This document shows, piece by piece, positions 15,353 to 23,231 of a DNA stretch of 64,000 nt; the first letter of the stretch is position 1; every line of letters begins with the position of its first letter. This DNA comes from Phycisphaerae bacterium (GTDB taxonomy: Bacteria > Planctomycetota > Phycisphaerae > UBA1845 > Fen-1342), in NCBI GenBank assembly GCA_030428945.1, contig JAUIEC010000007.1:186001-250000 (forward strand). The letters are read 5' to 3'. Both the position numbers and the translations under genes were made by a program. The notes below the pieces were generated by a model that saw nothing but the letters and a program-made list of their open reading frames with translations, had not been told where the DNA came from and searched no databases.

Positions 15353-15742
15353 ATGCAATCCCAACAAAACCGCTGCCCGGTTCCCTACATGCCCGGTACG
15401 ACCGTCACGATCGGCGGCCCGCGGCCGGCAGCAAATCCACCGATCCGCGGACGCGGCCTCCCCGGAAGCTACACTCGTCCGCAAGTCGAAGGCCGACCGC
15501 GAGCGGCGGAGGCGGCTGCCGGCCCGGCTGAGGAGATCGTCATTCCGAACCACCGCGACATCCTGGCACCCGCCCCGACGGACGGGCCCGCTCCGGCTGA
15601 GCCGGCCACCGAACCGGCGCCCGCGCCCGCACCGGCCCCCGCCCCGGCGCCCGCCGAGCCGACGCCGGCACCGGCCCCGCGACCGGATCCGTTCAACCCG
15701 CCGTGGCCGCCCCAGCGTCCGCTGCCCGAGCCCAAGGCCTGA
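15353..15742 (+). CDS. Pro/Ala-rich protein, doubtful
   Basis: 129 residues with a (PA)n segment at about 75-105 and a final RPDPFNPPWPPQRPLPEPKA. There is no ribosome site at the first ATG, and the Met at 15389 is an alternative. It lies 27 bp after the lipoprotein gene and 21 bp before the next gene, in the same direction. A spacer protein or a spurious frame in GC-rich DNA are both possible. Confidence 0.4.
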   Translation: MQSQQNRCPVPYMPGTTVTIGGPRPAANPPIRGRGLPGSYTRPQVEGRPRAAEAAAGPAEEIVIPNHRDILAPAPTDGPAPAEPATEPAPAPAPAPAPAPAEPTPAPAPRPDPFNPPWPPQRPLPEPKA

Positions 15743-15763
15743 CGCCGCCCCGGTGCCCTCCGC

Positions 15764-16726
15764 ATGCGCGAACCAACCGACGGACTGCTGGCCGAGATCA
15801 ACAAGCGTCTGACGCTGAACCTGCTGATCCAGGGGGCGGCCCAGCATGCCTTCCTGACGGCCCACTACCTGGTCCGCGATGAACTCAACGAGATCGACCC
15901 GAAACTGCTGCGCCTGTACGACCAGATCGCCCTGGCCGGGTACCTGCAGTACTGGCACGGCGAACACGTGCTCTGGTTCGGCCGGCCGGATCGTTTCTGG
16001 AAGCGGATCCAGCGGCCCGGACCGCACCCGTTCAGCCGGCATCCGCTGCTGGCGCGGCACGGCCGCGCGCTCGCGCAGTCGGGCCGGCGACGGGCCAACG
16101 AGCGGCGCCGCGAGAAGCGGGTCACCACGCTGCCGGTCCTGTTCTCGGCCCAGTTGTTCATGCTGGTAATGCGCTGCTGGTCGCGCGAGGGGCCGCATCG
16201 TCCGGAACTCGAACGACTGGCCAAGATGGCCACGCACCAGGTCTGGGGCATACCGCTGGTGCAGATGCAGGCCGCCCTGACCCGCCACGTGCAGTTCGGC
16301 GAACTGCGCCCGCCGGACAACTTCCAGTCGACCATGCTGCGGGCGAGCGTGGCCGGCTACGGCGGAGTGATCGACATCGGCGGCGAACTGCAGGTGCACG
16401 CCCGGGCGTGGCTGTGGCCGCTGCTATCGCACGAACTGGTCAAGGGGACGGCCGAGCTGATCTGCCTGCACGGCCTGAACGAGATGATCGAACCGGTCTA
16501 CCGGGAAGTGGTCGCGACCGCCGACCGGATCGAGTACGAGCCGTGGATGCTGCAGGCCGGGGCCGAACTGTGGCGGCAACTGCTGCCGCTGCTGCCACCG
16601 GACCGCCCGACCGCCGAGATGCTGATGCACCTGTCGCAACTCCCGCCGGCGGCACTCGAACCGCTGATGCTGGCGGTGGTGGAACGGCCGGACTGGGCCC
16701 GCGAACTGCTTGCAGGTCTGGGGTAG
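15764..16726 (+). CDS. Protein of unknown function
   Basis: 320 residues, rich in Leu, Arg and Trp and predicted mostly alpha-helical, with no signal peptide. Conspicuous stretches are NLLIQGAAQHAFLTAHYL near the N-terminus, LPVLFSAQLFMLVMRCW in the middle, and SHELVKGTAELICLHG with conserved-looking acidic and His residues. The last resembles helices of proteins that bind other proteins, but I recognise no family. The base composition and codon use match neighbours, so it is likely a real gene. The stop is followed directly by heptamer repeats. Confidence 0.7.
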   Translation: MREPTDGLLAEINKRLTLNLLIQGAAQHAFLTAHYLVRDELNEIDPKLLRLYDQIALAGYLQYWHGEHVLWFGRPDRFWKRIQRPGPHPFSRHPLLARHGRALAQSGRRRANERRREKRVTTLPVLFSAQLFMLVMRCWSREGPHRPELERLAKMATHQVWGIPLVQMQAALTRHVQFGELRPPDNFQSTMLRASVAGYGGVIDIGGELQVHARAWLWPLLSHELVKGTAELICLHGLNEMIEPVYREVVATADRIEYEPWMLQAGAELWRQLLPLLPPDRPTAEMLMHLSQLPPAALEPLMLAVVERPDWARELLAGLG

Positions 16727-16734
16727 GTGGAGGA

Positions 16735-16795
16735 AGGGAACAGGGGCGGAAGAAGGGAACAGGGAACAGGGAACAGAGAGGGCACGGAGAGGGAG
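16735..16795. repeat. GGGAACA heptamer array
   Basis: Four GGGAACA copies, three of them directly tandem, with degraded flanks (GAAGGGAACAGGGGCGG, then CAGAGAGGGC). Heptamer arrays of this kind are known as STRR sequences in cyanobacteria. It abuts the stop codon at 16726. Confidence 0.8.
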
Positions 16796-16816
16796 CGGAG
16801 GGCAGTCTGGCGCGGG

Positions 16817-16930
16817 GTGCCCGATCCCAGCCCCCTTGCTTACTGGCTCACCTGCTTACTTGCTTACCTGCTTACTTGCTTACCTGCTTACTTGCTTACC
16901 TGCTTACTTGCTTACCTGCTTACTTGCTTT
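16817..16930. repeat. Octamer array 1 with 24-bp head
   Basis: A 24-bp head (16817-16840, beginning GTGCCCGATCCC) is followed by about eleven alternating units TGCTTACT/TGCTTACC to 16930. Confidence 0.85.
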
Positions 16931-16940
16931 CCGCGGGGTG

Positions 16941-16979
16941 CCCCATCCTTGAGCGAGCGCAGCGAGCGGAAGGGTGGGG
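16941..16979. repeat. Imperfect hairpin after octamer array 1
   Basis: CCCCATCCTT (16941-16950) pairs with AAGGGTGGGG (16970-16979) with one G-T pair, around the GCGAGCG-rich loop. No T-run follows on either strand, so it looks like a REP-type palindrome more than a terminator. Confidence 0.6.
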
Positions 16980-17255
16980 GACTGCGTTCGACTCCGATTC
17001 CACGTCCGGAGCCCGCATGGCGGACCGGCCAGGCGGTGCGGCATCGACGCCTGTGGCTCCCGGGTCGCTGTGATCGCGGACTGCCGCGTCGATGACGCAC
17101 CCTACGACCCGCTGGCTTCGACTCGATCCGCGCAGATTCTGTTCCGCGCAAGGCGGATCGGATCATTCCGCGAAGTCCACGCGCGCAGAGAAGACACTGC
17201 TCAAGAGCTCAAGAGCAGTGGCACCAGACCGCGACAAGCTCGCGCGAGGCGTAGA

Positions 17256-17348
17256 GTGCCCGATCCCAGCCCCCTTGCTGACCTGCTTGCTTGCTTACCT
17301 GGTTACTTGCTTACCTGCTTACTTGCTTGCTTGCTTACTTGCTCACTG
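17256..17348. repeat. Octamer array 2 with identical 24-bp head
   Basis: The head at 17256-17279 is identical over 24 bp to that of array 1. The array then continues as TGCTTGCT/TGCTTACC/TGGTTACT units through 17348, inside the last codons of ccoS. Confidence 0.85.
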
Positions 17349-17520
17349 ATTCCGAGTCGTCCGCGTTCCGGTCGCCGACCGGGACGTCGTCGCCGAGCAT
17401 GCGCATCGGCGGGGTCTGCAGGTCGTCGAACTGGCCGCCGCGGATGGCCAGGATGCAGGCCCACAGCGCTGCGCCCGCCAGAACGAACGCGAGGGGCAGC
17501 ACGATGTAGATCACGGACAT
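17335..17520 (-). CDS. ccoS: cbb3-type cytochrome oxidase assembly protein CcoS
   Basis: 61 residues. A single N-terminal membrane helix MSVIYIVLPLAFVLAGAALW is followed by the CcoS-typical short GGQFDDLQTPPMRMLGDD. CcoS is needed for insertion of cofactors (heme and copper) into CcoN. The ATG lies inside the end of ccoI (10-bp overlap), and it is the last gene of the cco operon. The final residues (SVSK) and the TAA stop are encoded by octamer array 2, so the natural C-terminus has been overwritten by repeat DNA. Confidence 0.88.
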   Translation of the reverse strand: MSVIYIVLPLAFVLAGAALWACILAIRGGQFDDLQTPPMRMLGDDVPVGDRNADDSESVSK

Positions 17521-20015
17521 GACGGTGCCTCGCGTGTGGAAACGGCAGGCGCAAGGCCGCCGCGCTTCGGCTCGCCTGCATCCTCGGCCGCGAAACGCGG
17601 CGCCGTGGCCGCCAGCGCGACCACGCTCAGCGAACTGAGCGGCATCAGGATCGCGGCCAGCAGCGGATGGATCAAGCCCGCCATCGCCAGCACGACCGCG
17701 ACGGCATTGTAGCTCAGCGACGCGGCCAGACCGGCGCGGATCACCCGCGTCGTCCGGCCGGCCCCATCCAGCAGGCGCAGCAGAGGACGCAGGCCGGCAT
17801 GCTGCAGGTAGACGTCGGCCGCCAGCAGGCTGGCCTCGGCCCCGCCCCGCACGGCGATGCCGACGGTCGCGGCCGACAGCGCGGCGGCATCGTTGACGCC
17901 ATCGCCGACCATCACGACCGGGCCGCCGGCCATGTGCCGCTGGACGAGGGCGAGCTTGTCCTCGGGCGTCTGCCCGCTCCAGGTGCGGTCGGGCGGCACG
18001 CCGAGACTCTCGGCCAGCGACGAGACCACCGCGTGCTGGTCACCGGATGCGATTCCGATCCGCCATCCGTTCGCGCGCAGCCTGGCGAGCACGTCGGTCG
18101 CCTCGGGCCGGGCCGTGTCGCGGAAACACGCCTGGCCGAGATGGACGCCGTCTCGCACGACATGCACGATCGTGCCGTCATCGGAAAGCGGGTCGGGCAG
18201 ATCCACCTGGCAGGCGGACGCAATGTAGCTGGCCTGTCCGATCAGGAAGTCGCGTCCGTCGACGGTGCCGCGAATGCCGCCGCGCGGGCTTTGCCGGAAG
18301 TCGCGGACGAGCGGGTCGGGCGCGTCGCTTTGCCAGGCCGCCACCCACGCGCGGGCCAGCGGATGACTCGCGCAGCGCTCCAGGGCGACGACGGCCGGGC
18401 GAATCTCGTCGGGCCCCTGCCAGGCGACGAGTTCCGGCGCTCCGTGCGTCAGCGTACCGGTCTTGTCGAACAGGATCAGCCCCGGGCGCGTCAGGCGTTC
18501 GAGCACATCACCGCCCTTGATCAGCACGCCGGCCCGGGCCGCCCGGCCGAGCGCGACCGCGACGGTCAGCGGGGTCGCGAGACCGAGCGCGCAGGGGCAG
18601 GCGACAATCACCAGGGCGACCGCGTGATCCAGCGCCAGGGCGACGCCGGAGGTGAACCACAGGGCGACGGTCGCGGCCGCCAGGAGCAGGACGGTCACGA
18701 CGAACACGCCGGCCAGTCGATCGGCGAGGCGCACCCAGCCGCTCTTGCGGCGGGTCAGTTCGTCGACCAGCGCCAGCAGTTGCCCGAGCCTGGTCTCGGC
18801 GCCGGTTGCGGTGATGCGGACCTCGAGCGGGGCCGTCAGGTTGGTCACGCCGGCCAGGATGCCGCTGCCCGCTTCGACCGGGACCGGGCGGGTCTCGCCG
18901 GTCATCAGCGACAGGTCGACCTCGGAAGCGCCGCGGGCGACCGTTCCGTCGGCCGGGCAGGTTCCACCGGCCGGGACGAGCACGAGGTCGTCACTGCGGA
19001 GCGCATCGACCGGGACCGTTTCGGGGTTCGCGCCGGAGGCGGGCAGACGCTGCGCGGTGGCGGGCGTCAGGGCCAGCAGCAGGTCCATCGTGTTGGCCAC
19101 CCAGCGCTGCTGATGCCGCTGCACCCAACGGCCGATCAGCAGCAGGAACACCAGCATCGTCAGCGAGTCGAAGTAGATTTCGCCGCGTCCGAGGAACGTG
19201 TTGACGGTACCGGCCGCGGCGGCCGCGAGCAGGCCGACGGCGACGGGCACGTCCAGGTGCGGGGTGCGGGTTCGCAGGGCGCCCAGGGCGCTGCGGAGGA
19301 AGATCTGTCCGGGCCCGAGCAGCGCGACCAGTCCGAAGAACATGCTGCTGTAGCGGAACAGTGCGACGAACTCGGGCGCCATCACGTCGAACAGGCCGCT
19401 GTACAGCGCGAACGCCAGCAGCATGCCGTTGCCGGCGCAGACGGCGGCGATGGCCAGTTGAACCAGGAAGCGGTGATCGTCTTTCGAACCGCCCCGGGTC
19501 TGGCGGGCGTGGACGGGCTGCGGCGGATAGCCGAGTCGGGCCAGGGTGGCGGCAATGGTCGAGAGCGGCGTGTCCCCCTGCCAGCGGATCCGCACGATCC
19601 GGCGGGCGTAGTCGACGCGGGCCTGCACGCCCGGCAGGATCCGCGAGATATTCTCGACCAGCCAGACGCAGGCGGCGCAGTGCATGCCGTCCAGCAGCAG
19701 TTCGGTGCTGCGGGTTCCATCCGAGGCGGTCCGCACGTGCCGCTGCGTATAGGCGTCGTGATCGAGCGCGGCGAAGTCGCCGCCGGGTTCGGGCGCCTGC
19801 TGCGGCGGAACGTTGGTGGCGGACCGCATGCCGTAGTAGCTGTCGAGGCCGTGCTGGCGAATCACGGCATGGACCGTCTCGCACCCGGTGCAGCAGAAGG
19901 CCGGCTGTCCGTCCCCGGTCCGCAGTCCGGGCGGAACCGGCAGGCCGCAGTGCGTGCAGCACTGGGCGGCGGCGGCCGGAGCGCGGTCGGCGTTGGCCTG
20001 GTCAAGGAGCGTCAT
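17511..20015 (-). CDS. ccoI: Copper-transporting P1B-type ATPase of the cbb3 assembly type (CcoI/FixI)
   Basis: 834 residues. The N-terminus has a Cys-rich ATPase-associated metal-binding segment (CCTHCGLPVPPG and FCCTGCETVH, about 19-50) and a heavy-metal-associated domain with GMHCAACVW (about 110). The transport motif ACPCALGLATP, phosphorylation site DKTGTLTHG, actuator loop SLMTGETRPVP and hinge GDGVNDAAAL are all present. CcoI delivers copper to CcoN. It overlaps its neighbours by 14 and 10 bp in the cco operon. The length matches the FixI/CcoI group. Confidence 0.92.
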   Translation of the reverse strand: MTLLDQANADRAPAAAAQCCTHCGLPVPPGLRTGDGQPAFCCTGCETVHAVIRQHGLDSYYGMRSATNVPPQQAPEPGGDFAALDHDAYTQRHVRTASDGTRSTELLLDGMHCAACVWLVENISRILPGVQARVDYARRIVRIRWQGDTPLSTIAATLARLGYPPQPVHARQTRGGSKDDHRFLVQLAIAAVCAGNGMLLAFALYSGLFDVMAPEFVALFRYSSMFFGLVALLGPGQIFLRSALGALRTRTPHLDVPVAVGLLAAAAAGTVNTFLGRGEIYFDSLTMLVFLLLIGRWVQRHQQRWVANTMDLLLALTPATAQRLPASGANPETVPVDALRSDDLVLVPAGGTCPADGTVARGASEVDLSLMTGETRPVPVEAGSGILAGVTNLTAPLEVRITATGAETRLGQLLALVDELTRRKSGWVRLADRLAGVFVVTVLLLAAATVALWFTSGVALALDHAVALVIVACPCALGLATPLTVAVALGRAARAGVLIKGGDVLERLTRPGLILFDKTGTLTHGAPELVAWQGPDEIRPAVVALERCASHPLARAWVAAWQSDAPDPLVRDFRQSPRGGIRGTVDGRDFLIGQASYIASACQVDLPDPLSDDGTIVHVVRDGVHLGQACFRDTARPEATDVLARLRANGWRIGIASGDQHAVVSSLAESLGVPPDRTWSGQTPEDKLALVQRHMAGGPVVMVGDGVNDAAALSAATVGIAVRGGAEASLLAADVYLQHAGLRPLLRLLDGAGRTTRVIRAGLAASLSYNAVAVVLAMAGLIHPLLAAILMPLSSLSVVALAATAPRFAAEDAGEPKRGGLAPAVSTREAPSCP

Positions 20016-20775
20016 GGCTGCAGCACGGCAACGGCGCGTCGGCGAGGTTGGCGACGTGTTCCTGGGCGGCGACGGCCGACTCGAGGGCCGGCGGCGGGGC
20101 GAACATCCGCGGGGTCAGCGGAACGCGGCGCACGACGGTGTAGCCGCCGATCACGATCAGCGCGAGCCCGCCGAGCAGCGCCGGCCAGCGTCCGGCCCGA
20201 CCGGCGAACTGCTGCAGACCGAGTCCGAGTCCGAGCAGGATCGGCACCGTGCCGAGCCAGAAGACCGCCATCGTCAGACCGCCCCAGAGCGGACTGGCGG
20301 TCCCGGCGGCGGCAATCGCGAAGACGTACAGCCAGCCGCACGGCAGCAGCGTGGTCAGCAGTCCGAGCGTCAGGGCGCGATGCAGCGGCGGAAACGCCAG
20401 GGCGCGGCCGTGGCCCCACATCACGAGTCTGCGAAGCGGCTCCGGCAATGGTGCGGTCGGAACGCGCAGCCCGGCCAGGCGCCCAAGCTGCATCAGTCCG
20501 AAGGCGATCATGACCGTCGCGGCCAGGACGGCGGCGAAGCGCTGCAATCCGAGCAGCGGGCCGCCGAAGTCCAGCAGCGCCCCGGCCGCGCCGGCGACCA
20601 CGCCGAGCAGGACGTAGGTCACGAGGCGCCCGCCGTGGTAGGCGACGTGCAGGCGGACCGGGCGGCGGGCCTGCGGGTCGCAGGTGGCGAGGGCGACGAC
20701 CGCCCCGCACATCCCGGCGCAGTGCGGGCTGCCGACCAGGCTGGTGACAAAGACGGTGGCGATCAGGCCGATCAT
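20002..20775 (-). CDS. SafE/TauE-like (UreH-type) membrane protein, probable copper handling for cbb3 oxidase
   Basis: 257 residues with six hydrophobic segments. The first contains the conserved SPHCAGMCG (about 16-24), typical of the DsbD_2/SafE-like family found inside many cco operons, and a later TLLPCGWLYVF repeats a Cys-Gly motif. Members near ccoI are thought to take part in copper delivery; that role is inferred from context. The tail has a His/Cys pair (CCSHDAP), a plausible metal site. Overlaps ccoI by 14 bp and the fixH-like gene by 4 bp. Confidence 0.82.
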   Translation of the reverse strand: MIGLIATVFVTSLVGSPHCAGMCGAVVALATCDPQARRPVRLHVAYHGGRLVTYVLLGVVAGAAGALLDFGGPLLGLQRFAAVLAATVMIAFGLMQLGRLAGLRVPTAPLPEPLRRLVMWGHGRALAFPPLHRALTLGLLTTLLPCGWLYVFAIAAAGTASPLWGGLTMAVFWLGTVPILLGLGLGLQQFAGRAGRWPALLGGLALIVIGGYTVVRRVPLTPRMFAPPPALESAVAAQEHVANLADAPLPCCSHDAP

Positions 20776-20990
20776 GGTCGCGGTCGCTCCGCGGGCAGCG
20801 TGTCCGCGGGAGCCGGCGCGGCGTCGGCGGGCGGCGTGGCGGGCGTGTCGCGGACGATGCGGAAGTTCGGATCCGAGACGGCGAAGCTGACCATCGTGAA
20901 GAGGATGGTCGCATGTGCGACGAGCAGTCCGATGATGATCAGCGGCCAGGTGTACGAGCCGCGCGGTGTGGTGGTGGCTTCGGTGGTCAT
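20772..20990 (-). CDS. Short FixH/CcoH-like membrane protein
   Basis: 72 residues: one membrane helix (WPLIIIGLLVAHATILFTMVSFA) then SDPNFRIV and a Pro/Ala-rich tail. Position between ccoG and the SafE-like gene and the SDPNF motif fit the N-terminus of FixH/CcoH, which is normally ~150 residues with a periplasmic beta domain. That domain is absent here. Whether this is a natural short form or a truncation cannot be decided, but the 4-bp overlaps on both sides argue for an intact gene. Confidence 0.7.
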   Translation of the reverse strand: MTTEATTTPRGSYTWPLIIIGLLVAHATILFTMVSFAVSDPNFRIVRDTPATPPADAAPAPADTLPAERPRP

Positions 20991-22396
20991 GGGTCGCTCC
21001 CGGCTGTCGGACGATGAGGTCCGATCAGCTTGTACTGCAGTTCCTCGCTGAAGCCGCCCTCCTGGTCGAAGACCCGCAGGGTCGCCAGGCAGATGCCCTG
21101 GGTAAAGGCCTCGGGCGGCAGCTTGATCAGGATCGTTTCACGGGCCATTTCGCGGGGGGCGAGATGGAAGCCGTCGGCATCGTAGACCAGGTCGGCGCCG
21201 GCGGGGTCGAGCACCTCGACGTGGTAGGTGCGGGGTTCCTTCGCCCGGCTGGTGATCTTCAACTGCAGGGCGTTCTGCACGGCGCCTTCGGTGGTCAGCG
21301 AGAAGGGACTGCCCTGCCCGCGGGTCAGGTGCACGTCGGCGGACCGCATGCCGGAGAGCTTGAAGAAGAACCCGGTCGCGACGGCGACGAGGATCAGCGG
21401 GTAGAAGATCACCCGCGGTCGCAGCAGGCGCGAGGTGCCTTCCTCGACGCTGCGTTGCGAGCTGTAGCGGATCAGGCCGCGCGGCTTGCCGATCTTGTCC
21501 ATGACGGTGTCGCAGGCGTCGATGCACTGGGTGCAGGCGACGCATTCGAGCTGCAGTCCCTTGCGGATGTCGATGCCGGTCGGGCAGGTCGTCACGCACA
21601 GGCTGCAGTCGATGCAGTCGCCGGCCTCTCCGCGGTTCCGGGACGGCTTGGCCCGCGGTTCGCCGCGCTGCTCGTCGTAGGTGACGATCAGCGAGTCGCG
21701 GTCGAGCATGACCGACTGGAAGCGTCCGTAGGGGCAGGCGACGATGCAGGTCTGTTCGCGGAAGTAGGTGAAGTCGAACATCATCGCCGCGGTGGTGGCG
21801 AACATGATCAGGAACGGGGTCGGGTGTTCGAGCGGCGAGCGCTGCATCCAGTCCCAGAGCCGCTCGGTACCGACGAAGTACGCCAGGAACGTATGGGCCA
21901 GGAACAGCGAGACCAGCAGGTAGACCAGCAGCCGCAGGATCGTGCGGATCTCGTTCGGCAGTTTCGCGAGCGGGCTGCGGTATCCGGGTCCGCCGTTGAA
22001 GAAGCGTTCGAGCGGTCGATAGACGAACTCGAGGTAGACCGTCTGCGGGCAGGCCCAGCCGCACCAGACGCGTCCGAGCAGGGCCGTCATCAGGAAGATC
22101 GTGACGAACAGCCCGATCATCAGCAGGGCCAGCAGGACGGTATCGGTCGGCAGGAACGTGAAGCCGACCAGCGTGAACTCGCGGTTGACCAGGTCGATCA
22201 GCACCATCGGCTTGCCGGCGACCCGCAGGTGCGGCAGCAGCGAGAACAGCGCGATCAGACCGTAGGCCGTCAGCCGGCGGGCCTGCCAGAAGCGCCCGCG
22301 GAACAGCCGCGGACGCAGCCAGCGGCGCGAGCCGTCACGATTGAGCGTCGAAAGAACCTGCTCCTCAGGTTCCAGCAGCGGTAGTTCCGCCCCCAT
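20987..22396 (-). CDS. ccoG: Cytochrome c oxidase accessory protein CcoG (RdxA/FixG)
   Basis: 469 residues. Five membrane segments precede two ferredoxin-like clusters, DCIDCSLCVTTCPTGID and LECVACTQCIDACD (about 245-295). WCGWACPQTVYLEF and CIVACPYGRFQSVMLDRDSL are the usual NapH/CcoG signatures upstream of them. A C-terminal Ig-like FixG domain (about 350-465) follows. CcoG reduces Cu(II) for incorporation into cbb3 oxidase. It is the first of the assembly genes after the structural genes, 8 bp from ccoP. Confidence 0.93.
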   Translation of the reverse strand: MGAELPLLEPEEQVLSTLNRDGSRRWLRPRLFRGRFWQARRLTAYGLIALFSLLPHLRVAGKPMVLIDLVNREFTLVGFTFLPTDTVLLALLMIGLFVTIFLMTALLGRVWCGWACPQTVYLEFVYRPLERFFNGGPGYRSPLAKLPNEIRTILRLLVYLLVSLFLAHTFLAYFVGTERLWDWMQRSPLEHPTPFLIMFATTAAMMFDFTYFREQTCIVACPYGRFQSVMLDRDSLIVTYDEQRGEPRAKPSRNRGEAGDCIDCSLCVTTCPTGIDIRKGLQLECVACTQCIDACDTVMDKIGKPRGLIRYSSQRSVEEGTSRLLRPRVIFYPLILVAVATGFFFKLSGMRSADVHLTRGQGSPFSLTTEGAVQNALQLKITSRAKEPRTYHVEVLDPAGADLVYDADGFHLAPREMARETILIKLPPEAFTQGICLATLRVFDQEGGFSEELQYKLIGPHRPTAGSDP

Positions 22397-22404
22397 GGTG
22401 CTGC

Positions 22405-23034
22405 TTACTCCTCGCTCTCGGCCGGCGTGTCGGGCGCGGCGGCGTCATCCTCGACCTGCGGGGCGACGTACTCCGGCCAGGGCGGGATCACCTCGCCCTC
22501 GGCGGCCCGCCCGGGGATGTTGTTGCCGCGCATCGCGGCCACGTAGGCGGAAACCAGGACGATGTCGTTCGGATGCAGCTTGGTGCCCCAGGCCGGCATC
22601 GAGCCGTTGGCGGCCCCGGCCCGGACGATGCCCGGGATGTCGCTGATCTTCTTGACGTTCTTGTAGTGGTCGTCGGTCAGGTTGACGCCGTTGATGCCGG
22701 AGCCGTCCTTCTGGTGGCACTGGGCGCAGTGCTGAACGAAGACGGCCTGGCCGACCGCCATCCAGTCGGGCTCGTTCATGTACTTCAGCAGTGTCGGCTC
22801 GTCGCCGGTCAGTTTCAGGTCGCCGTACAGCAGGCGGACGTTGCGGGCCAGGGCGGCCGAGTGTTCGTCCTCGGTGGTCCAGCCGGCCCCGCCGATGTGG
22901 AAGAACACGAAGTAGAAGAAGCTGAAGACGATCGAGGCGGCGAACAGCCAGTTCCACCAGCCGGGGGTCGGGTTGTCGTATTCCTGGATGCCGTCGTAGT
23001 TGTGGTCGAGCAGGGACTGCTGTTGTTCGCTCAC
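22405..23034 (-). CDS. ccoP: cbb3 oxidase subunit III (CcoP), monoheme form
   Basis: 209 residues. The N-terminal membrane part YDGIQEYDNPTPGWWNWLFAAS is the conserved CcoP opening, with one helix. A single cytochrome c domain follows, with CAQCH (about 109-113) and the Met ligand in MPAWG. Usual CcoP has two heme c sites in ~300 residues; only one is present here. The tail is acidic and Pro-rich. It overlaps the preceding ccoQ-like gene by 4 bp. Role: electron entry to CcoO and CcoN in the periplasm. Confidence 0.9.
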   Translation of the reverse strand: MSEQQQSLLDHNYDGIQEYDNPTPGWWNWLFAASIVFSFFYFVFFHIGGAGWTTEDEHSAALARNVRLLYGDLKLTGDEPTLLKYMNEPDWMAVGQAVFVQHCAQCHQKDGSGINGVNLTDDHYKNVKKISDIPGIVRAGAANGSMPAWGTKLHPNDIVLVSAYVAAMRGNNIPGRAAEGEVIPPWPEYVAPQVEDDAAAPDTPAESEE

Positions 23035-23231
23035 AGGGCGTTCCTCGCGTCGTTGTTGTCGTTCCGCACGCGGCGGGCTTCCTCGTTGGGCAGGTCGGCC
23101 TGCCGCCGGACGCTTCGCCCGGAACGCGTCAGGGCGAAGATGATGATCCCGGTAAAGGCGATCACGAAGATCACCAGGCCAATCTCGGTGAACGTCGTCA
23201 GGTTGGCGCCCGACGTGATCTCACGCAGCAT
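23031..23231 (-). CDS. ccoQ: CcoQ-like small subunit
   Basis: 66 residues: one membrane helix (about 15-37, EIGLVIFVIAFTGIIIFAL) and a basic, polar tail. Size, topology and location between ccoNO and ccoP identify it as CcoQ, a stabilising subunit. The sequence itself is too short for independent proof. Start ATG overlaps the ccoNO stop (TGATG). Confidence 0.8.
   Translation of the reverse strand: MLREITSGANLTTFTEIGLVIFVIAFTGIIIFALTRSGRSVRRQADLPNEEARRVRNDNNDARNAL

Larger units (their letters stand above)
16727..17334. other. 608-bp repeat-filled spacer
   Basis: Holds, in order, GGGAACA heptamers (16735-16795), a 24-bp head (16817-16840), a first GCTTACTT array, a long hairpin, about 270 bp without recognisable content, a second identical 24-bp head (17256-17279) and a second array that runs into the end of the ccoS gene. 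Frames through it are compositional artefacts. Confidence 0.7.

Noticed and set aside
16817..17348. Octamer arrays considered as CRISPR.
   Set aside because: Units are 8 bp, directly tandem, with no unique spacers of 25-40 bp and no cas genes.
17667..20513. A 948-residue plus-strand frame opposite the ccoI gene.
   Set aside because: Composition is dominated by Asp, Gly, Gln and Arg, with no known motif; the minus strand encodes a textbook P-type ATPase.
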